A stretch of 64,000 nucleotides of DNA from Nicotiana tabacum (taxonomy: Eukaryota; Streptophyta; Magnoliopsida; Solanales; Solanaceae): NCBI RefSeq assembly GCF_000715075.1, contig NC_134093.1:98254826-98318825 (forward strand), written 5' to 3'. Under the pieces are notes generated by a model, which did not search any database, was not told where the DNA came from, and saw only the letters and a program-made list of their open reading frames with translations. Position numbers and translations under genes: made by a program. Shown in pieces: positions 22,690-34,900 of this stretch. Position 1 is the first letter of the stretch. Every line of letters starts with the position of its first letter.

Positions 22690-22954
22690 TCTGTAAAATA
22701 AATTGACACAAACTGAATTAGTATCTCGGTGAAGTATTTATATCTTCAAACTGAATACAAATAACAGAGTAGAAAATCACAAGAATTTTAATCTCGGATT
22801 GAGTAGAAAGTCATAAAGACTTTAATCTCAAATTGGAGTAGAAAATCTGAAGATTTTAATCTCCAAAACGGGTATAGAAAATTACTACGATTTTAGTCTC
22901 CCAAACCAGAAAGTAAGATGAATACAAAAATAAATTATTAAATTCCTTAAGCTT
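22690..22954 (-). other. Copia 5' leader with imperfect short repeats
   Basis: This lies between the 5' LTR and gag. Four imperfect units built on TAGAAAATC...GATTTTAATCTC occur between about 22765 and 22905. No canonical initiator-Met PBS was found, which leaves the inner LTR edge uncertain. Confidence 0.45.
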
Positions 22955-23783
22955 GTTATCTCAATGTATTCAAAATCAGAAAATCAAAAAATATTACTTT
23001 AAGAAAATAAAACAGAAAAATTCTGAGCCCACAAGTTTCTTGTGTGTCCTTAAGGAATTTAATCCCCTCACAGTTGCCCAAAGTTTCAGATTTATTCTTT
23101 CCAGGATAGAACGGAATAACTATTCTGTGATAGCGACACTTCAAATCACAGAACTTCGGCGAACTCAAATGGCGGAGCAAATCACATAAAATGCTTACGT
23201 TTTTGCTTTTGAAAAATAATGCAGAATGCAGAAGATAGCGGGGAGAGATGTTCAAATTTCGATAGTGGAAAATGAGGCTAAGCCTCTCTATATATAGACA
23301 ATGAAGTTGAGTCCCAACAGGTGCAAAAATGCCTATTTGTTGATAAGGTGTCTATTCCGCAAAAATTATTTAAATTTCTGTTGAATGGAATGATTGGTCG
23401 CGAACTCGACCGTTGGAAAATAATTTCATGAATTTCCAAATTCATATTTTTCCGCAAAAAAATATTAGAAAAATATATATTAAATGATGGAAAAGGAAAA
23501 TAAATTTGGTCCAAAACATTATCAATCAATTATATCAAGAGTCCGAGTCCAAAGCCAAAGCCGAAGCGAGCGACAACGACGACGCAAGACTTGCTCTTTT
23601 CTCAACTCTTTAAGAGCTAGAAGAATTGTTGTCATATATAAGCACAAAAAATTTCCTCTTCCTATCCAATGAGGGACAAAGTTCCTTTGTAAAATGAACT
23701 AATTCAAAATTTCATTTTCTTCCATTTCTTTTCCCACCATTTTTCATTCATACCTCTTTTATTTTTTATTAACAAAACCCAAT
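22955..23783 (-). repeat. Ty1/copia 5' LTR
   Basis: This is the partner of 911-1397 and retains the full middle section. The outer end reads AACAAAACCCAATA, where the partner has ...CCAACA, so the terminal CA has become TA. The AT-rich TATATATA near 23290 is a possible promoter core for the minus-strand transcript. The ORFs on either strand here have no coding character. Confidence 0.72.
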
Positions 23784-23958
23784 AGATAGGAGAGCATAAA
23801 ATTGAGGATTAGGATAAATGGTTAGTGCGTAGTCGAGCATTTTCTATACTTTCTGTGGAAAACATAGTTCCAGTTTAGAGCACCTTTTACGCTCCATCTT
23901 CTCCTTCTTCTTCTTCTTCTTCTTCTTCTTCTTCCTCTTCCTCTTCCTCTTCTTCTTC

Positions 23959-24018
<60 letters not shown>

Positions 24019-24145
24019 TACTACTGTTATTTTATTTACTCTGGTTATCTTTACTATTTTTGCTATCAATACTTTTATTTTCTTAAGTATTTTCATCTTA
24101 GTTTTTTTACTCTCGTATTTTTTAAACTTATTTTGGCTTTTCTTG
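23784..24145. repeat. Intergenic DNA with (TTC)n/(ATT)n microsatellite
   Basis: A (CTT/TTC)n tract runs from about 23897 to 23958, with CCT variants, directly followed by (ATT)n at about 23959-24018. The open frame across it on the minus strand encodes only poly-Ile and poly-Glu and is not a gene. Nothing else is recognised. Confidence 0.85.
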
Positions 24146-24270
24146 AGTAGAAGGTCTATCAAAAACAGCCTCTCTACCTCACATAAGGTAGGGGTAAGGT
24201 CTGCATGCACCTCACCTTCCGTAGACTCCACTTATGAAATCCGTTGTGTATATTGTTACTGTTGTCCTAA
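24146..24270 (+). mobile_element. TS-type Solanaceae SINE-like copy
   Basis: It contains GTCTATCAAAAACAGCCTCT followed by CTACCTCACATAAGGTAGGG and GTAAGGTCTGCATGCACCTC, and ends near a TTGTTACTGTTGT tail. The same module occurs inverted at 29213-29335 and 34233-34360. From memory this resembles the tobacco TS SINE family; the match was not tested. Confidence 0.55.
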
Positions 24271-25363
24271 CTCCAATACATGAGTATATATTTAGTCTAT
24301 CAATAGTTATTATTTATTTTGAGGAGAAATAACGGGTAATTCAATTAAACAATCTATTTGGTTAATACTAATAAATAATTTTCTTTATAAGTGTACCAAA
24401 ATATTAAATGATATTTAAAAAGGATTAGAGAAAATATATATCTTTGACGAGTGCAATTTAAGGTCTAAAGAACTGCATTGTTGGACCACAATTAATTTTT
24501 GGTTTGCAAATTAAATGGCTGTATGCTGATTGCTGAACCATAGACGACTAAACGTCAGCCTAACAAGGATTTTTTTCTCTAAAACGTGTCATTAGATTTA
24601 TACATTTGCACTTTGTGTAGAATGTAGCTATTTTTGTCTCTTTTTTTCAATTTATTAGAAATAATTGGTTAGACGTTATTTTTTAAACTTGAAATATATA
24701 TTATGGAAGACTTTAATTAAGCACTTTCAATATTAAGGACATAAGTGCTTAAAAGATGGTTTAAGAAGTAAAATATCTAAAATACCATCAATTTTAATTT
24801 TAGGGATCTTTACACAAATAGTCAGTTTGGTTTACTGTTTACTTTTCCTATCCAATATACATAGATTTATCTGCCCAACTTCTAATGAATCAAGATATGT
24901 ATTTATTATACATGATTATACACATATTACACATAGATTAAATATATATTATATATATTTTGACTATTTTTAGTGTAAGCGATAAGATGGATGACTATTT
25001 AGGTTATTTTTTCTTAATTTTTTATTAACATAATAAAACAGACATGTCAACCAAGCACTTTTCATCACCTTTTATAAATTACATAGGTAGTGTATGGGTT
25101 AATATTTATCTCTTGACTGCCCATTATTCTCGACACTGAACATGTCCACTTGATTAATTATCTTTTCGATAGTCTTTTCCAATTTAATGTTTAGGGAGAT
25201 TTGCTTCTTCTTTTTATAACTTTATGCTATCACGATTAAAAAAGGAAAAAAGTACTTTAGCTTTTGTGTGGTTGTTTACTTCACAAAAAAGGAAGAACGT
25301 TAGCTTTTTTGTCAGAAAAATCATCTAAGAGCTATTATACACACGCATAATTCTCTTGATGGC
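24271..25363. other. AT-rich intergenic DNA
   Basis: I see no open frame of note, no RNA gene and no element ends in this stretch. It consists of AT-rich sequence with short direct repeats such as ATATATTATATATA near 24940. Confidence 0.6.
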
Positions 25364-25420
25364 GTATTTATTTGACTGATTTGCATGTCAATACTTCTGG
25401 TATGTTTATAAAATATATGT

Positions 25421-25470
<50 letters not shown>

Positions 25471-25495
25471 ACATGCAAATCAGTCAAATAAATAC
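25364..25495. repeat. Long inverted repeat (hairpin) around (TA)n
   Basis: The 25-base arm at 25364-25388 (GTATTTATTTGACTGATTTG then CATGT) is the exact reverse complement of 25471-25495. Inside, TTTATAATATA...TATATTATAAA pairs around a (TA)n tract of more than 30 bases. It may be a small foldback/MITE remnant or a hairpin RNA source; no TSD was resolved. Confidence 0.8.
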
Positions 25496-25854
25496 CATGA
25501 TGTATATATCTCAGTATAGTTTAGGTAGTTACACGTCTCATTTTACATGATGTATACTTTGAGCATAAAATTTAAGAAAGATTTTTTTAAAAAAAAAATT
25601 TTGGTCTAAAACAATTCGTCTATATTTGTGTGGTTATAAATTATTTGATTTGAGTAAAAGAAAAAGTTTAAGAAATATATATAAATATAGAATTCTTTTT
25701 GGGATAAACTAAAAAGGAATATATATCATTAAAATTGAATGAGAAAAATCATTCTTCTTATTTTTGAATATTCATGTAATCAGAAGGGGGTAATATTCTT
25801 TTTGCTCTGACAAGAAATAGAAAGAAATTGAAAGTGGGGAAAAAAGCAAAAATA

Positions 25855-25927
25855 TTCCGTTGCCGGGAATCGAACCCGGGTCTCTCGGGTGAGAGCCGAG
25901 TATCCTAACCGACTAGACTACAACGGA
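25855..25927 (-). tRNA. tRNA-Glu (anticodon CTC)
   Basis: The minus strand reads TCCGTTGTAGTCTAGTCGGT at the 5' end, with acceptor stem TCCGTTG pairing CAACGGA and discriminator A. The D arm is intact. The anticodon loop (GGCTCTCACC) gives CTC, and the T arm has GGGTTCGAATCCC. Length is 73 nt, normal for tRNA-Glu without CCA, which is not encoded. The internal A and B boxes for RNA polymerase III are recognisable. A T-rich run lies downstream (plus strand: aaaaaagc upstream of 25850), compatible with a Pol III terminator. It decodes GAG. No intron. Confidence 0.95.
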
Positions 25928-26301
25928 TCAGTTGTTAAGAGATTGCAGATTATTAACTATAGTTCTTGAAAACAAGGCACATTTATTATTTTTTGACAGG
26001 GACCATAGGATCTATTAGTGCTGAAAGGGGAGGAGATAGGAGGTGAATGAAGCTAAATTTTCTCATATATTTGCTGTATAGAATTTTTAATACTTCAATA
26101 ATATTTATATACAGTAATTTGAATTGCTCGAAACGTGTTTGGGAACCTTTAGTATGCAATGAGCAATTGAGCGTAATCGAAATTTCACGCAACTAAAATC
26201 TAATTACCACATAGATCTCTACTAACTAAGATCGAGGGGAAAAAAAAATACAAGAAGCATAAATTGTTACTAAAAGAGTTGAAGAAAAGTATTTTTCCAC
26301 T
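25928..26301. other. Intergenic DNA between tRNA and hAT element
   Basis: AT-rich sequence with no recognised gene. A weak minus-strand frame (25986-26192) shows no family features. Confidence 0.5.
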
Positions 26302-26309
26302 ATTGCAAG

Positions 26310-27203
26310 TAGGGGTGTACACGAGTGAGGTTGGTTCGGATTTTTTAATTACCAAACCAAACCAATTATACCGGGTTATTAAATCTAAATACCAAACCAA
26401 ACCAAACCAATAAAAGTCGGGTTTTTTAATCTCGATTTTTTCGGGTTTTTTTTTTTTTTTTTTTCCCCATAAAGTCTTCATAGCACAAAACGTAAAATTT
26501 GTGCACTAAATATTTCTTTAATCCTAGTAAGACAGAACTATATAAGGTGTTTTTCAATAAAATAACATAAATATGAGATGAGTCATGAAATTGTACTAAA
26601 ATATTCAACAATAAAGATAATAAAATCGCCTAAAATAAATATAATTAATAAGCCATAATAAAAACAAACATAATTTAAAATTATGACTAATAAGTACTAT
26701 TATTTACATGACTAACCACTAAAAAAAAATAAGTTATACATTTTATCTAAACCATGAAAAAACTCAAAAATAAATATCCAACACTATTTTCATTCATAGT
26801 ACAATTGAATTGAATGCTTTTTATTAGCATTAGTATTGATTTGATTTTGGTTTAGAATTTATTTGAGTTACTAACATTTATGGACTATAAAACTTATTGG
26901 AGCATCCAAAATTATAAGCCAAGCTTGAAATAATACGTTAAAAGATAAAACTATGAAAACGCTTAAGAAATATTTATAAACTACACTACCATAAATATTT
27001 TTATGTATTAAATATATTTAAAACTTCTATACATATAATGTCGGTTTGGTTTGGTTTCGGTTTGACTTTTTTTAGTTAAAACCAAACCAAATATGATCGG
27101 GTTTTTTTTTCCAACACCAAACCAAATCAAACCAATCGGGTTTTTTTCTTGGTTTGACTCGAATTATCGGGTTGGTGCGGTTTCTCGGTTTTTACACCTC
27201 CTA
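26310..27203. mobile_element. Non-autonomous hAT-type transposon (894 bp)
   Basis: The ends TAGGGGTGTA and (reverse complement of the right end) TAGGAGGTGTAA form imperfect terminal inverted repeats. They are flanked by a perfect 8-bp duplication, ATTGCAAG (26302-26309 and 27204-27211). Subterminal ACCAAACCAAACC / GGTTTGGTTTGG repeats crowd both ends, as usual for hAT elements. There is no transposase frame inside, so it would depend on an autonomous partner. Confidence 0.88.
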
Positions 27204-27211
27204 ATTGCAAG

Positions 27212-27590
27212 TTCATATATGAAGGCAAATACATTTTACCCCATAAACATCCCCACCTGTATTTATCTATAGCTACTCTTTTGACATGCATGATTTACGA
27301 CACTTACATTCAATATTTTCTAGCTGTACAAGATTTGATTTGCAGTCACCCCTCTTCTTGAATAACACATGACCATTTAAACCCCTTTGTGAATCACTAT
27401 ATTACATAACTGATGACGGACAAGTGTGTGTAACATTCTCTAATGCTATCTTACACTAGTTCTATGGTTTACATGTCGATTTAATTTTCTTTTTTCGTAG
27501 GTAGTGAAAAAGTTCTTAGAGTTTTGGTTGTGTTTACCAATTACTAAGAATTGGTCTAATTTTGATTAAAAACTATAGGGTCTTATTTCC
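27212..27590. other. Intergenic DNA
   Basis: No gene, repeat boundary or RNA recognised. Confidence 0.5.
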
Positions 27591-27765
27591 TTGGCTGGTT
27601 CAAACAATGAATCTTGGTGCCAAGGTCTTGATGGTCGGGTCACTAAGGTGAGTAAGGCGCTTGCCATAAAGAGATTCTTCATTTCCAGGGCTCAAACCAG
27701 AAACCGCTAGTCAAGAAAAATGATCTGAACCATCCCATCAACACCCTTGGTGGTTCTTAAAGTCT
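27591..27765 (-). mobile_element. tRNA-derived SINE-like copy, degenerate
   Basis: On the minus strand it starts near AAGAACCACCAAGGGTGTTG and contains a B-box-like string GGTTTGAGCCC about 70 bases later. The same order of motifs is found in the neighbouring copy at 27774-28050. Confidence 0.45.
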
Positions 27766-27773
27766 AGCTAGCG

Positions 27774-28050
27774 TTTTTTTTTTTTTGCTTTTGGCATCAC
27801 AAATTTGAAAGTCACTTGTCCAACTAATCCATATATACACCTGGTAAGCCCACTTGAGGGGGGCTGCTGGGGGGGGGGGTCAATGCTTCCTACCAGGAGT
27901 TTGCTGGGGGGGGGGCAATGCTTCCTACCAGGAGTTTTCTTGTAAACTCCTCGTCTCAAGACTCGAACTAGAGACCTCTAATTAAGAGTGAAGTGATCCC
28001 AACAATCCCACCACACTCCTCGGTGATTCTTGAAATCCTGCTACACTTTA
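27774..28050 (-). mobile_element. tRNA-derived SINE-like copy with poly(A) tail
   Basis: The minus strand reads AGAATCACCGAGGAGTGTGG, then GAGGTCTCTAGTTCGAGTCT (a Pol III B-box-like core), and ends in a run of 13 A (T run at 27774-27786). Inside, a ~40-bp unit with a C-run (plus strand CAATGCTTCCTACCAGGAGT) is duplicated at about 27864-27936. No TSD was identified. Confidence 0.5.
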
Positions 28051-28805
28051 CCATCTTCAACACTTTCTTTTGTCTGGTGGACAATCTGAAGTCGAGGCTA
28101 CGTCTCAACTTGCTATTGCAAAGGTACAAAAAAGTTAATAATACTCAATTCAAGAGAAATAGTAATCTCAGTGCTATAGTAGACTAGCGCTCTTAAGTTT
28201 CACAGCAAATTCAAGGAAGCTAACTCAGATTTATCACCACTTAAGAATCACAAGTTTTAAAACAAGCCAGCTATCTAATTGTTATACCTTTCATTTTCCT
28301 TAGGAAAACTTCATTTTCAGTATAGCACCCGGATGATAAACCTGGTTTGCCTATTGAAAGTAGCATGGATCATATAGATTACATGTTTTTGTAGTTACAG
28401 AATTGTGAAATGGCCCCAATCGCCTAGGGCTACATTTACCATTTCAAATACTGGCCATTTTAAAGAAACTTCCCAGTATACATGTCATCTGACATAGATC
28501 CTACTTATACGGTCGGACCTCTCTATAATAGTCATTCTTTATAATAACACTTCACTATAATCGGGAACAAGATTGTTACAGAGAGGTTTGTCTGTATACG
28601 TCAAAAATCAAAGTTTTCCTACAAGAAGAACTGCTATGATGCCATGTCACTACACCCGATTCTTCTTTTACCATCCTTGTAAAACTGATGGCTGACCAAT
28701 ACTCTTTCCAATCATGGTCAAACTGTGAGCCATAGTTGTGCTAACGCAACATTTCAAAATGTAAGAGCTCTAAAGAATGAAACTTAAGAAGAAGAATTGT
28801 ACATG
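28051..28805. other. Intergenic DNA downstream of the S28 gene
   Basis: No gene recognised. A block near 28510-28600 (TCGGACCTCTCTATAATAGT ...GTTACAGAGAGGTTTGTCTG) forms a short imperfect inverted repeat (GACCTCTCTATAATAG / GTTACAGAGAGGTTTG) and may be a small MITE. Confidence 0.45.
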
Positions 28806-28811
28806 TTTATT
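28806..28811 (-). terminator. Possible polyadenylation signal of the S28 gene
   Basis: AATAAA on the minus strand, about 150 bases past the stop codon at 28962. Distance and sequence are suitable for a plant near-upstream element; not otherwise supported. Confidence 0.35.
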
Positions 28812-28961
28812 AGCAAGCCATAGTACCCGAGATCAATTCATACAGATGATATCGTTCATGGATGGGCAACTATACATCTGTCCACGACGAGATACATAAT
28901 TTAGTGGTTAGTTAAAGGACATAAAGTATACTTCTATGTGTATAGCGCTAAGATTATATTT

Positions 28962-31900
28962 TCACATCCAGCTCCTACCTGAAACCTGGCACTGGGACAG
29001 CCACAAATCTATATGTTCAACAATCTTTTCCCTAACTTTCCGAACTGCATCAGGGGAACTGCAGTTTTTGGCGTCACCTGTGATATGAGATAATTGTCAT
29101 GAAATGCATCACGGTTCATTGCTTCAAAAGAAGGAACTTCACAAAGTAACATGCCTAAGACAAGTCGAAGATCAATACAGACAGCCGTGCTGGCAAACTT
29201 TGTGTGATCAAAGTACAACAAAAACAACAACATACCCAGTATATCCCCGCATGTGGGGTCTGTGGATACGCAAACCTTACCCCTACCTAGTGAAGGTAGA
29301 GAGGTTGTTTCCAATAGACCCTCGGTTGATGTCCTTATCATATATGGGGACTGAAAGCTATATTCAGATAATTGTCCAATTTTTTGCTAACTTCTACTAA
29401 CTTTGTTTGGTGAGCAAACTAAAAGTATCCAACTAAAAGTATGAAAATGTTGGAGACATTGGACTCTTTGAATCAGTAAAAACCTCCACTCATAACATAC
29501 TGATAGGAATAAACAAATTACGAACTAAAGAAAGAACAAGTCACAAATTGGAATTTTGCTTATTGAGCTTTTTCTTTTAAAAGTCAAAATGCTTTATTAG
29601 TGAACAGTACGCATCAAAATATATAATACGGTTATCTGGATTAATCACATTCTTTAATCACATTCTTCTAGCAAACCTCCGTCGATTATTTATACCAAAA
29701 GATATATTTTTAGGATGGTATAATGAAAGAAGAGCTAGCCTTTGACACAACGGAGTTACTTTCGACACTGCTTTTCTTCTCCTTTCCAATTCTCATTAGC
29801 CTCTAGGTCGCAACTACTCTGCCACCATCGTTAATAACACCAAAATTGATGTCAAATAACAAAACGACATGGCCACATAGCTGTGAAACAATTCGAAATT
29901 GCACTTAAATATGGTATGCATCTTCGCCACACCTTTACACAGCAATTAGCTTGCTCCTTCTAAGATTATCCGCCCTAAAAAATTGCATTTTACGTAGCAC
30001 ACCAGGTGAAAAAAGGCAATCTTCTTTAACAGCTTAGTTATCCATATTGACTTCCACAAGCCCTCTTGTCACCCCCTTGGGATAATCCTACGTGATAGGA
30101 TCTTATGGTCTTTTCCACTGACATTCACCATTAATTTCTCATAGTAATGCAAGAGCTACCAACTGTATGCAGCAGTTCAGGGTCACAGTTGAGAACAACA
30201 TAAATTTAAAATTTTAATCATAAATAATCGCCAACAAGAATTTGGTTAATTTTTTACAAACTTGATGTCGATCTGTGAATCTAGAAATTCATTTCGATTA
30301 TAGAGGTAAAACAAAATAAGAATAACAATTGCAGCAGTGACCAAAGAGACCAAATTAAGTAAGATTAGATAGAAAAACTGCAAGCAAAGAAAAGGGAAAT
30401 ATGGGGTTTGACGTAACAATACTTATGTCCAGCGTACTACTGGATATGCGAAACCAGTGAAGTCTAAACAGTTAACATTGAGATCTGAAATATGTATACC
30501 TTCAGGGACTAAAGGAGACTGGGGGCAGCCGCGCAGGTCAGTTCCATGGCCACAGTTATGGCAAGAGACTATGTAAGAAGGCACTGAAAGTTGAAACGAG
30601 GTCTCAGAACCAAAACAAATACTTGCAGTACAACAATTTAAAGTCGGTACTCGCTCGATAAAATTGTCACTTTCAGAATTACTTTTAGCAAAAAGTAATT
30701 CTGTTTCGGGTCCGTCACTGTGAATTCAAGCAAACACGTCTTTGAGAAAATCATATGACAGAAAGTCATTATACATAAGCTAGCCATGTTGATACTAAGA
30801 TCAAGAAGCAGATAAATCAATTATCAATTGTTGCAGATGTGTTTAAAGGAAAATGTATGAAGTTATGAACCACATTAGCAGATGAATCTTCAATACGGAC
30901 AATAGATTCCAAACCTGAATTTATAAGATTAACTTTATGATAAAAAAATGTTTCTTGTGGATGAAGAACGGTCCATTTTACTCTTCACATTTGTTTAATT
31001 TTGAATGGTAGCATGGTTAATTCTACTATAAAAGAGTTTTAAAAAAAAGTATTAATAAAGGTCATGCATCTGTCCTGGAATACAACACTCTACCAATCTA
31101 GTTTCACAATAGACAGGGATGAAATTTCATTATCGGAGCAGCCTAAAACTTACTCTCTGGGGAAGAAGTCTGTTTTGACGCATGTCGCCAGGGATCCTGT
31201 GATCCATTGGTGAAGATAATCTTTGACCCTGCCAAATCAAAGTTTTAACATAATGAAATTTGTAATTCCATAATTGTTCCATATTTGAAGCAGGATAAAG
31301 TGAAAAAACAAATTGGCTATTCATCCAACTAGAGCTTACACCCTCTCCAACATTTTTTAGGCATGACAAATGGGTAAATGGCGTGACAGAATATCTACGG
31401 AAACAAAGACAAGTCAAAGAAACATTCTATTCCATTGACAGATACTCGTATAGGGACAAATTCCAAATGCCAGAGATTGCATTCAGTTAGATATTGAGTC
31501 CACTCTGAAAGTCATCAACCCCAAAAAACAAGGTTTTAAAAATTTCAGAGATAAAACATACACCTTCCATTAAACCGACCATGCTCTAAACAACAGCCAT
31601 TTATATCAAGTATTTATCCCCCCACCCCCAACACACACCCTCGTCAGTTGGCTTGAAGTGATTATTTTCTTTTCTTTAACCATTAACATAAGTGATAAAC
31701 TTAAGCCAACAGTGATGTCATGTCATTACTTAGTAAAATTATCAGGGTGTGCTGTGAATGTTGGGATCATATAAAGTAATCCCGGACAAATTGATTAGCT
31801 GCCTAAAGTTTATAGCAAAGCAAAATAAAAAGGTCAACCGACTGAACCAAATAAAATAACATAGGTAATGAATATTCTCTTATTAAGTGCACCCGAGCCA

Positions 31901-34900
31901 ACAACAGATTTTCCCTTTTTTGTTTCCTTTCAAATAAACTCAAGGGTATCCTATTAACAGATATATCAGATAAGGAAACATAAAGGAGAAATGAGACTGC
32001 TGGAAATAACTGTCGAATGGTTACCCGCAATTTTGGTTCCTCCATAGTACAAGTTTGTTGCATCAACTTCAGGATAGATACCGGCTCCGAAGACATTCCT
32101 GCAGAGGTCCAAATGGTATCTGCACGGATGAATTATTGAATTACGAAGTCAGTTCACCAGAAGGTTTGTGACTAAACAAGTGGAAATACCTCAGTTGAAC
32201 AAATCAAAGAAATAGGGCTTAAATACTTCCATGAGTAAGACACATGCCTGGTATCAACTTTAGAAGAGCGAATACTATCATTCGAGGGTGCAACCTGAAA
32301 ATATGCAACTTCTGTGCAGACCTGGAACCACCACAAGCGATCAGAAGTATCACCATTTACAGCAGTGTTCTTCAGATTTTCCTGATCGTATGTTTTGACG
32401 CTGACCCCCAAAGTCTTAATGTAATACTCCTTTACATAAGTGGCATATGCATTCTGCAAATAAGAAATAAAATAAACAATTAAGGAAGCAAAGAGGATTA
32501 GCGAAGTCTTCCACAACATGAATTTTTCTTTTCTTTTTGGGTGATTAGATCTTTTAACATGATATTGTGGTCAGTGGTCACGGATTATGTAGTTGGAATT
32601 AAGCTGAATTCCTCATTTAAGCATAGAGAACTTCCTGGAAAGCTAGCATAAAAGGAAATCGATAAGGAAAATTTGACATAGAGAACTTGAGATTTTTCAG
32701 AACTACCTATTGAACATAAACATCCATGGGAATATCAACTTTATGTTGCTTTCGAATATAGAATATATACACTCTAATCCAGGTGCAGCTGGAAAATTGT
32801 TCTTTAGTAACTTACTAAGTTTTTTTGTTTAACTACTTACTGGTTCTAAGAAAATAAAAAAGCATATTTATATAGATATGGGTGTCTTCCCTAAGAAAAC
32901 TTCTGTACGTGATACTGAAGAAATTCTCTTCATCAATATTTCTGACAAGCTCCCAAAGGAAATGTCTATGATCTTTGTTCTTTTGTTCAAACCGGTATCT
33001 CCAAAAGCTGAGACACAATGCAAGTGTAAATTCTATTGTTGTTGTTGCATTGTATACATAATAATTTTTTTGTTAAATTATGAACAAAGTTTCTTCCTTT
33101 TTACCAAAATTAATGTCCTGTCTCGCTTTTCTACCAAATTTAACAATTCCTGGCACAACTTTCCAGACAATTTTAAAAATACCTTCAGAATGCAGAAAGA
33201 AGTTTGACTCTAACTGTACCTTTATCAGTTTGCAAACAGCTACATTGCATTTTCGGAAATAGGTTAACAACTCCTGATTTCACGTTAAATATTGATCAAG
33301 TCGACTTTCAGTAAATAAAAAGTAAGATAGATTAAGTATTATCCATGACTGCTAGTGCCGATAAATTCTGATATTTTCCAGAAACTTCGGTGTAGCATCA
33401 TCCATTGCCGCCAGAGTTATAGTATAAAAAACTAGCAATAGAGTCACTAGTAACAGAAAGCATGATCTCAGTTTGGACTTAAAACTCAACCTCGGTGACG
33501 CGGTGGCGCGGGGGGGGGGGGTTACACTCCAAAAATAATGGAAGGCAACAAATGAAACCATACCACTAAATCTTCCCCAGATTTCTTTGCTTCAAGTAGT
33601 GGGATGCATAGTTTGTCTGGACTTCCATATTGAAACTAAAACATCAAAAACCTTCAATTAGGAAAATAACAAACTCGTTCAATAGAAGATATCTTATGAA
33701 TGTGTCATACATACCGCTGTAACTGCAGCATCTGCCAGAAAGTACAGGAAGTCACCATCAATCCTCAGCTGCAAGGAAAAAAAAGTTTGTGTATCAGACT
33801 TGTAAAAGAGAGCAACAATAACGATGCATCCTCTCCATGATTGAGAACATGAAGTAACATGTTTATTATTTGGTCACCGATAATATCAATCCAAAGTCCC
33901 TTGAGAGCATAAAGCTATGGGGTCGGCAGTATTTGCGATTTCGCGTATAACCTATGTCAAGGATTAATTGGTTTGAACAGTAAGACTACCAATAAAGCAT
34001 TACTCTGACGGTCTTCAGCAGTCCGCATTACAGCATATATCATCATTGATATGTTTCCGTAGGCATTAAAGGGTATACTATTAAAAAAATGGAAAGAACA
34101 ATGTGATATGATACTTAATTAGTATCCAAAGTTACCACAGATATCATCAGCAATATGCTGCTTTAGGTGATTGAGGTCACAATGTCAGAGAACTCTTCGA
34201 GAGGAAGGTAAAGAAATCATACAAACAATGAATAACCAACTCAACAACAACATACCTAGTGTAATCCCAAAAGTGGGGTTTGGGGAGAGTAGTGTGTACA
34301 CAGACCTTACCCCTACCTTGTGAAGGTAGAGAGGTTGTTTCCGATAGACTCTCGGCTCAATGAAAGCATAATAACAGCAGTTATGACAAAGAAACAAAAA
34401 AGCTAAAGTTTCATACCTCATCAGCACCAAACAACGCTTTAAGGTCCTTGCGATTTGACGCAAGCCTTGTTTCTACTAGTTGAGTAATTTCTTGCAATGC
34501 TGCTTTACATTCTGGACCAGCAGATTCGCCAACCTACAGTAGGAAGACCAGGAGTCAAATTCACAGATCCTCTAGAAACTGTGTCCAACAAATCCAAAAG
34601 AGAGCCACAAACAGACAACATACTTAAGTCACATTGTCTCAATTTCAGAGTGTTCAGGCCTCTTTTCTTGTAAGCTTTTTTCTTTTGGGATTTATTCTGT
34701 TGTAATACTATAGGAGTTTGAGGCATTCTCAAATGATCATCTTCTTTCTTTAGGGATTGAGTACAGCTTATGGATTTATTTTTCCGAATTTTTTTCTCTC
34801 CCTTTTATTACAATTATTAGTAATTATTTAAAGAATATTCTAAGACAATAGAAGGACTAAGCCTGTCTGTTCAAGAAAACAAAACAACTATTAAAAACTA

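Noticed and set aside
23887..24231. 114-codon minus-strand frame with poly-Ile and poly-Glu
   Set aside because: It is the translation of the (ATT)n and (TTC)n microsatellite.
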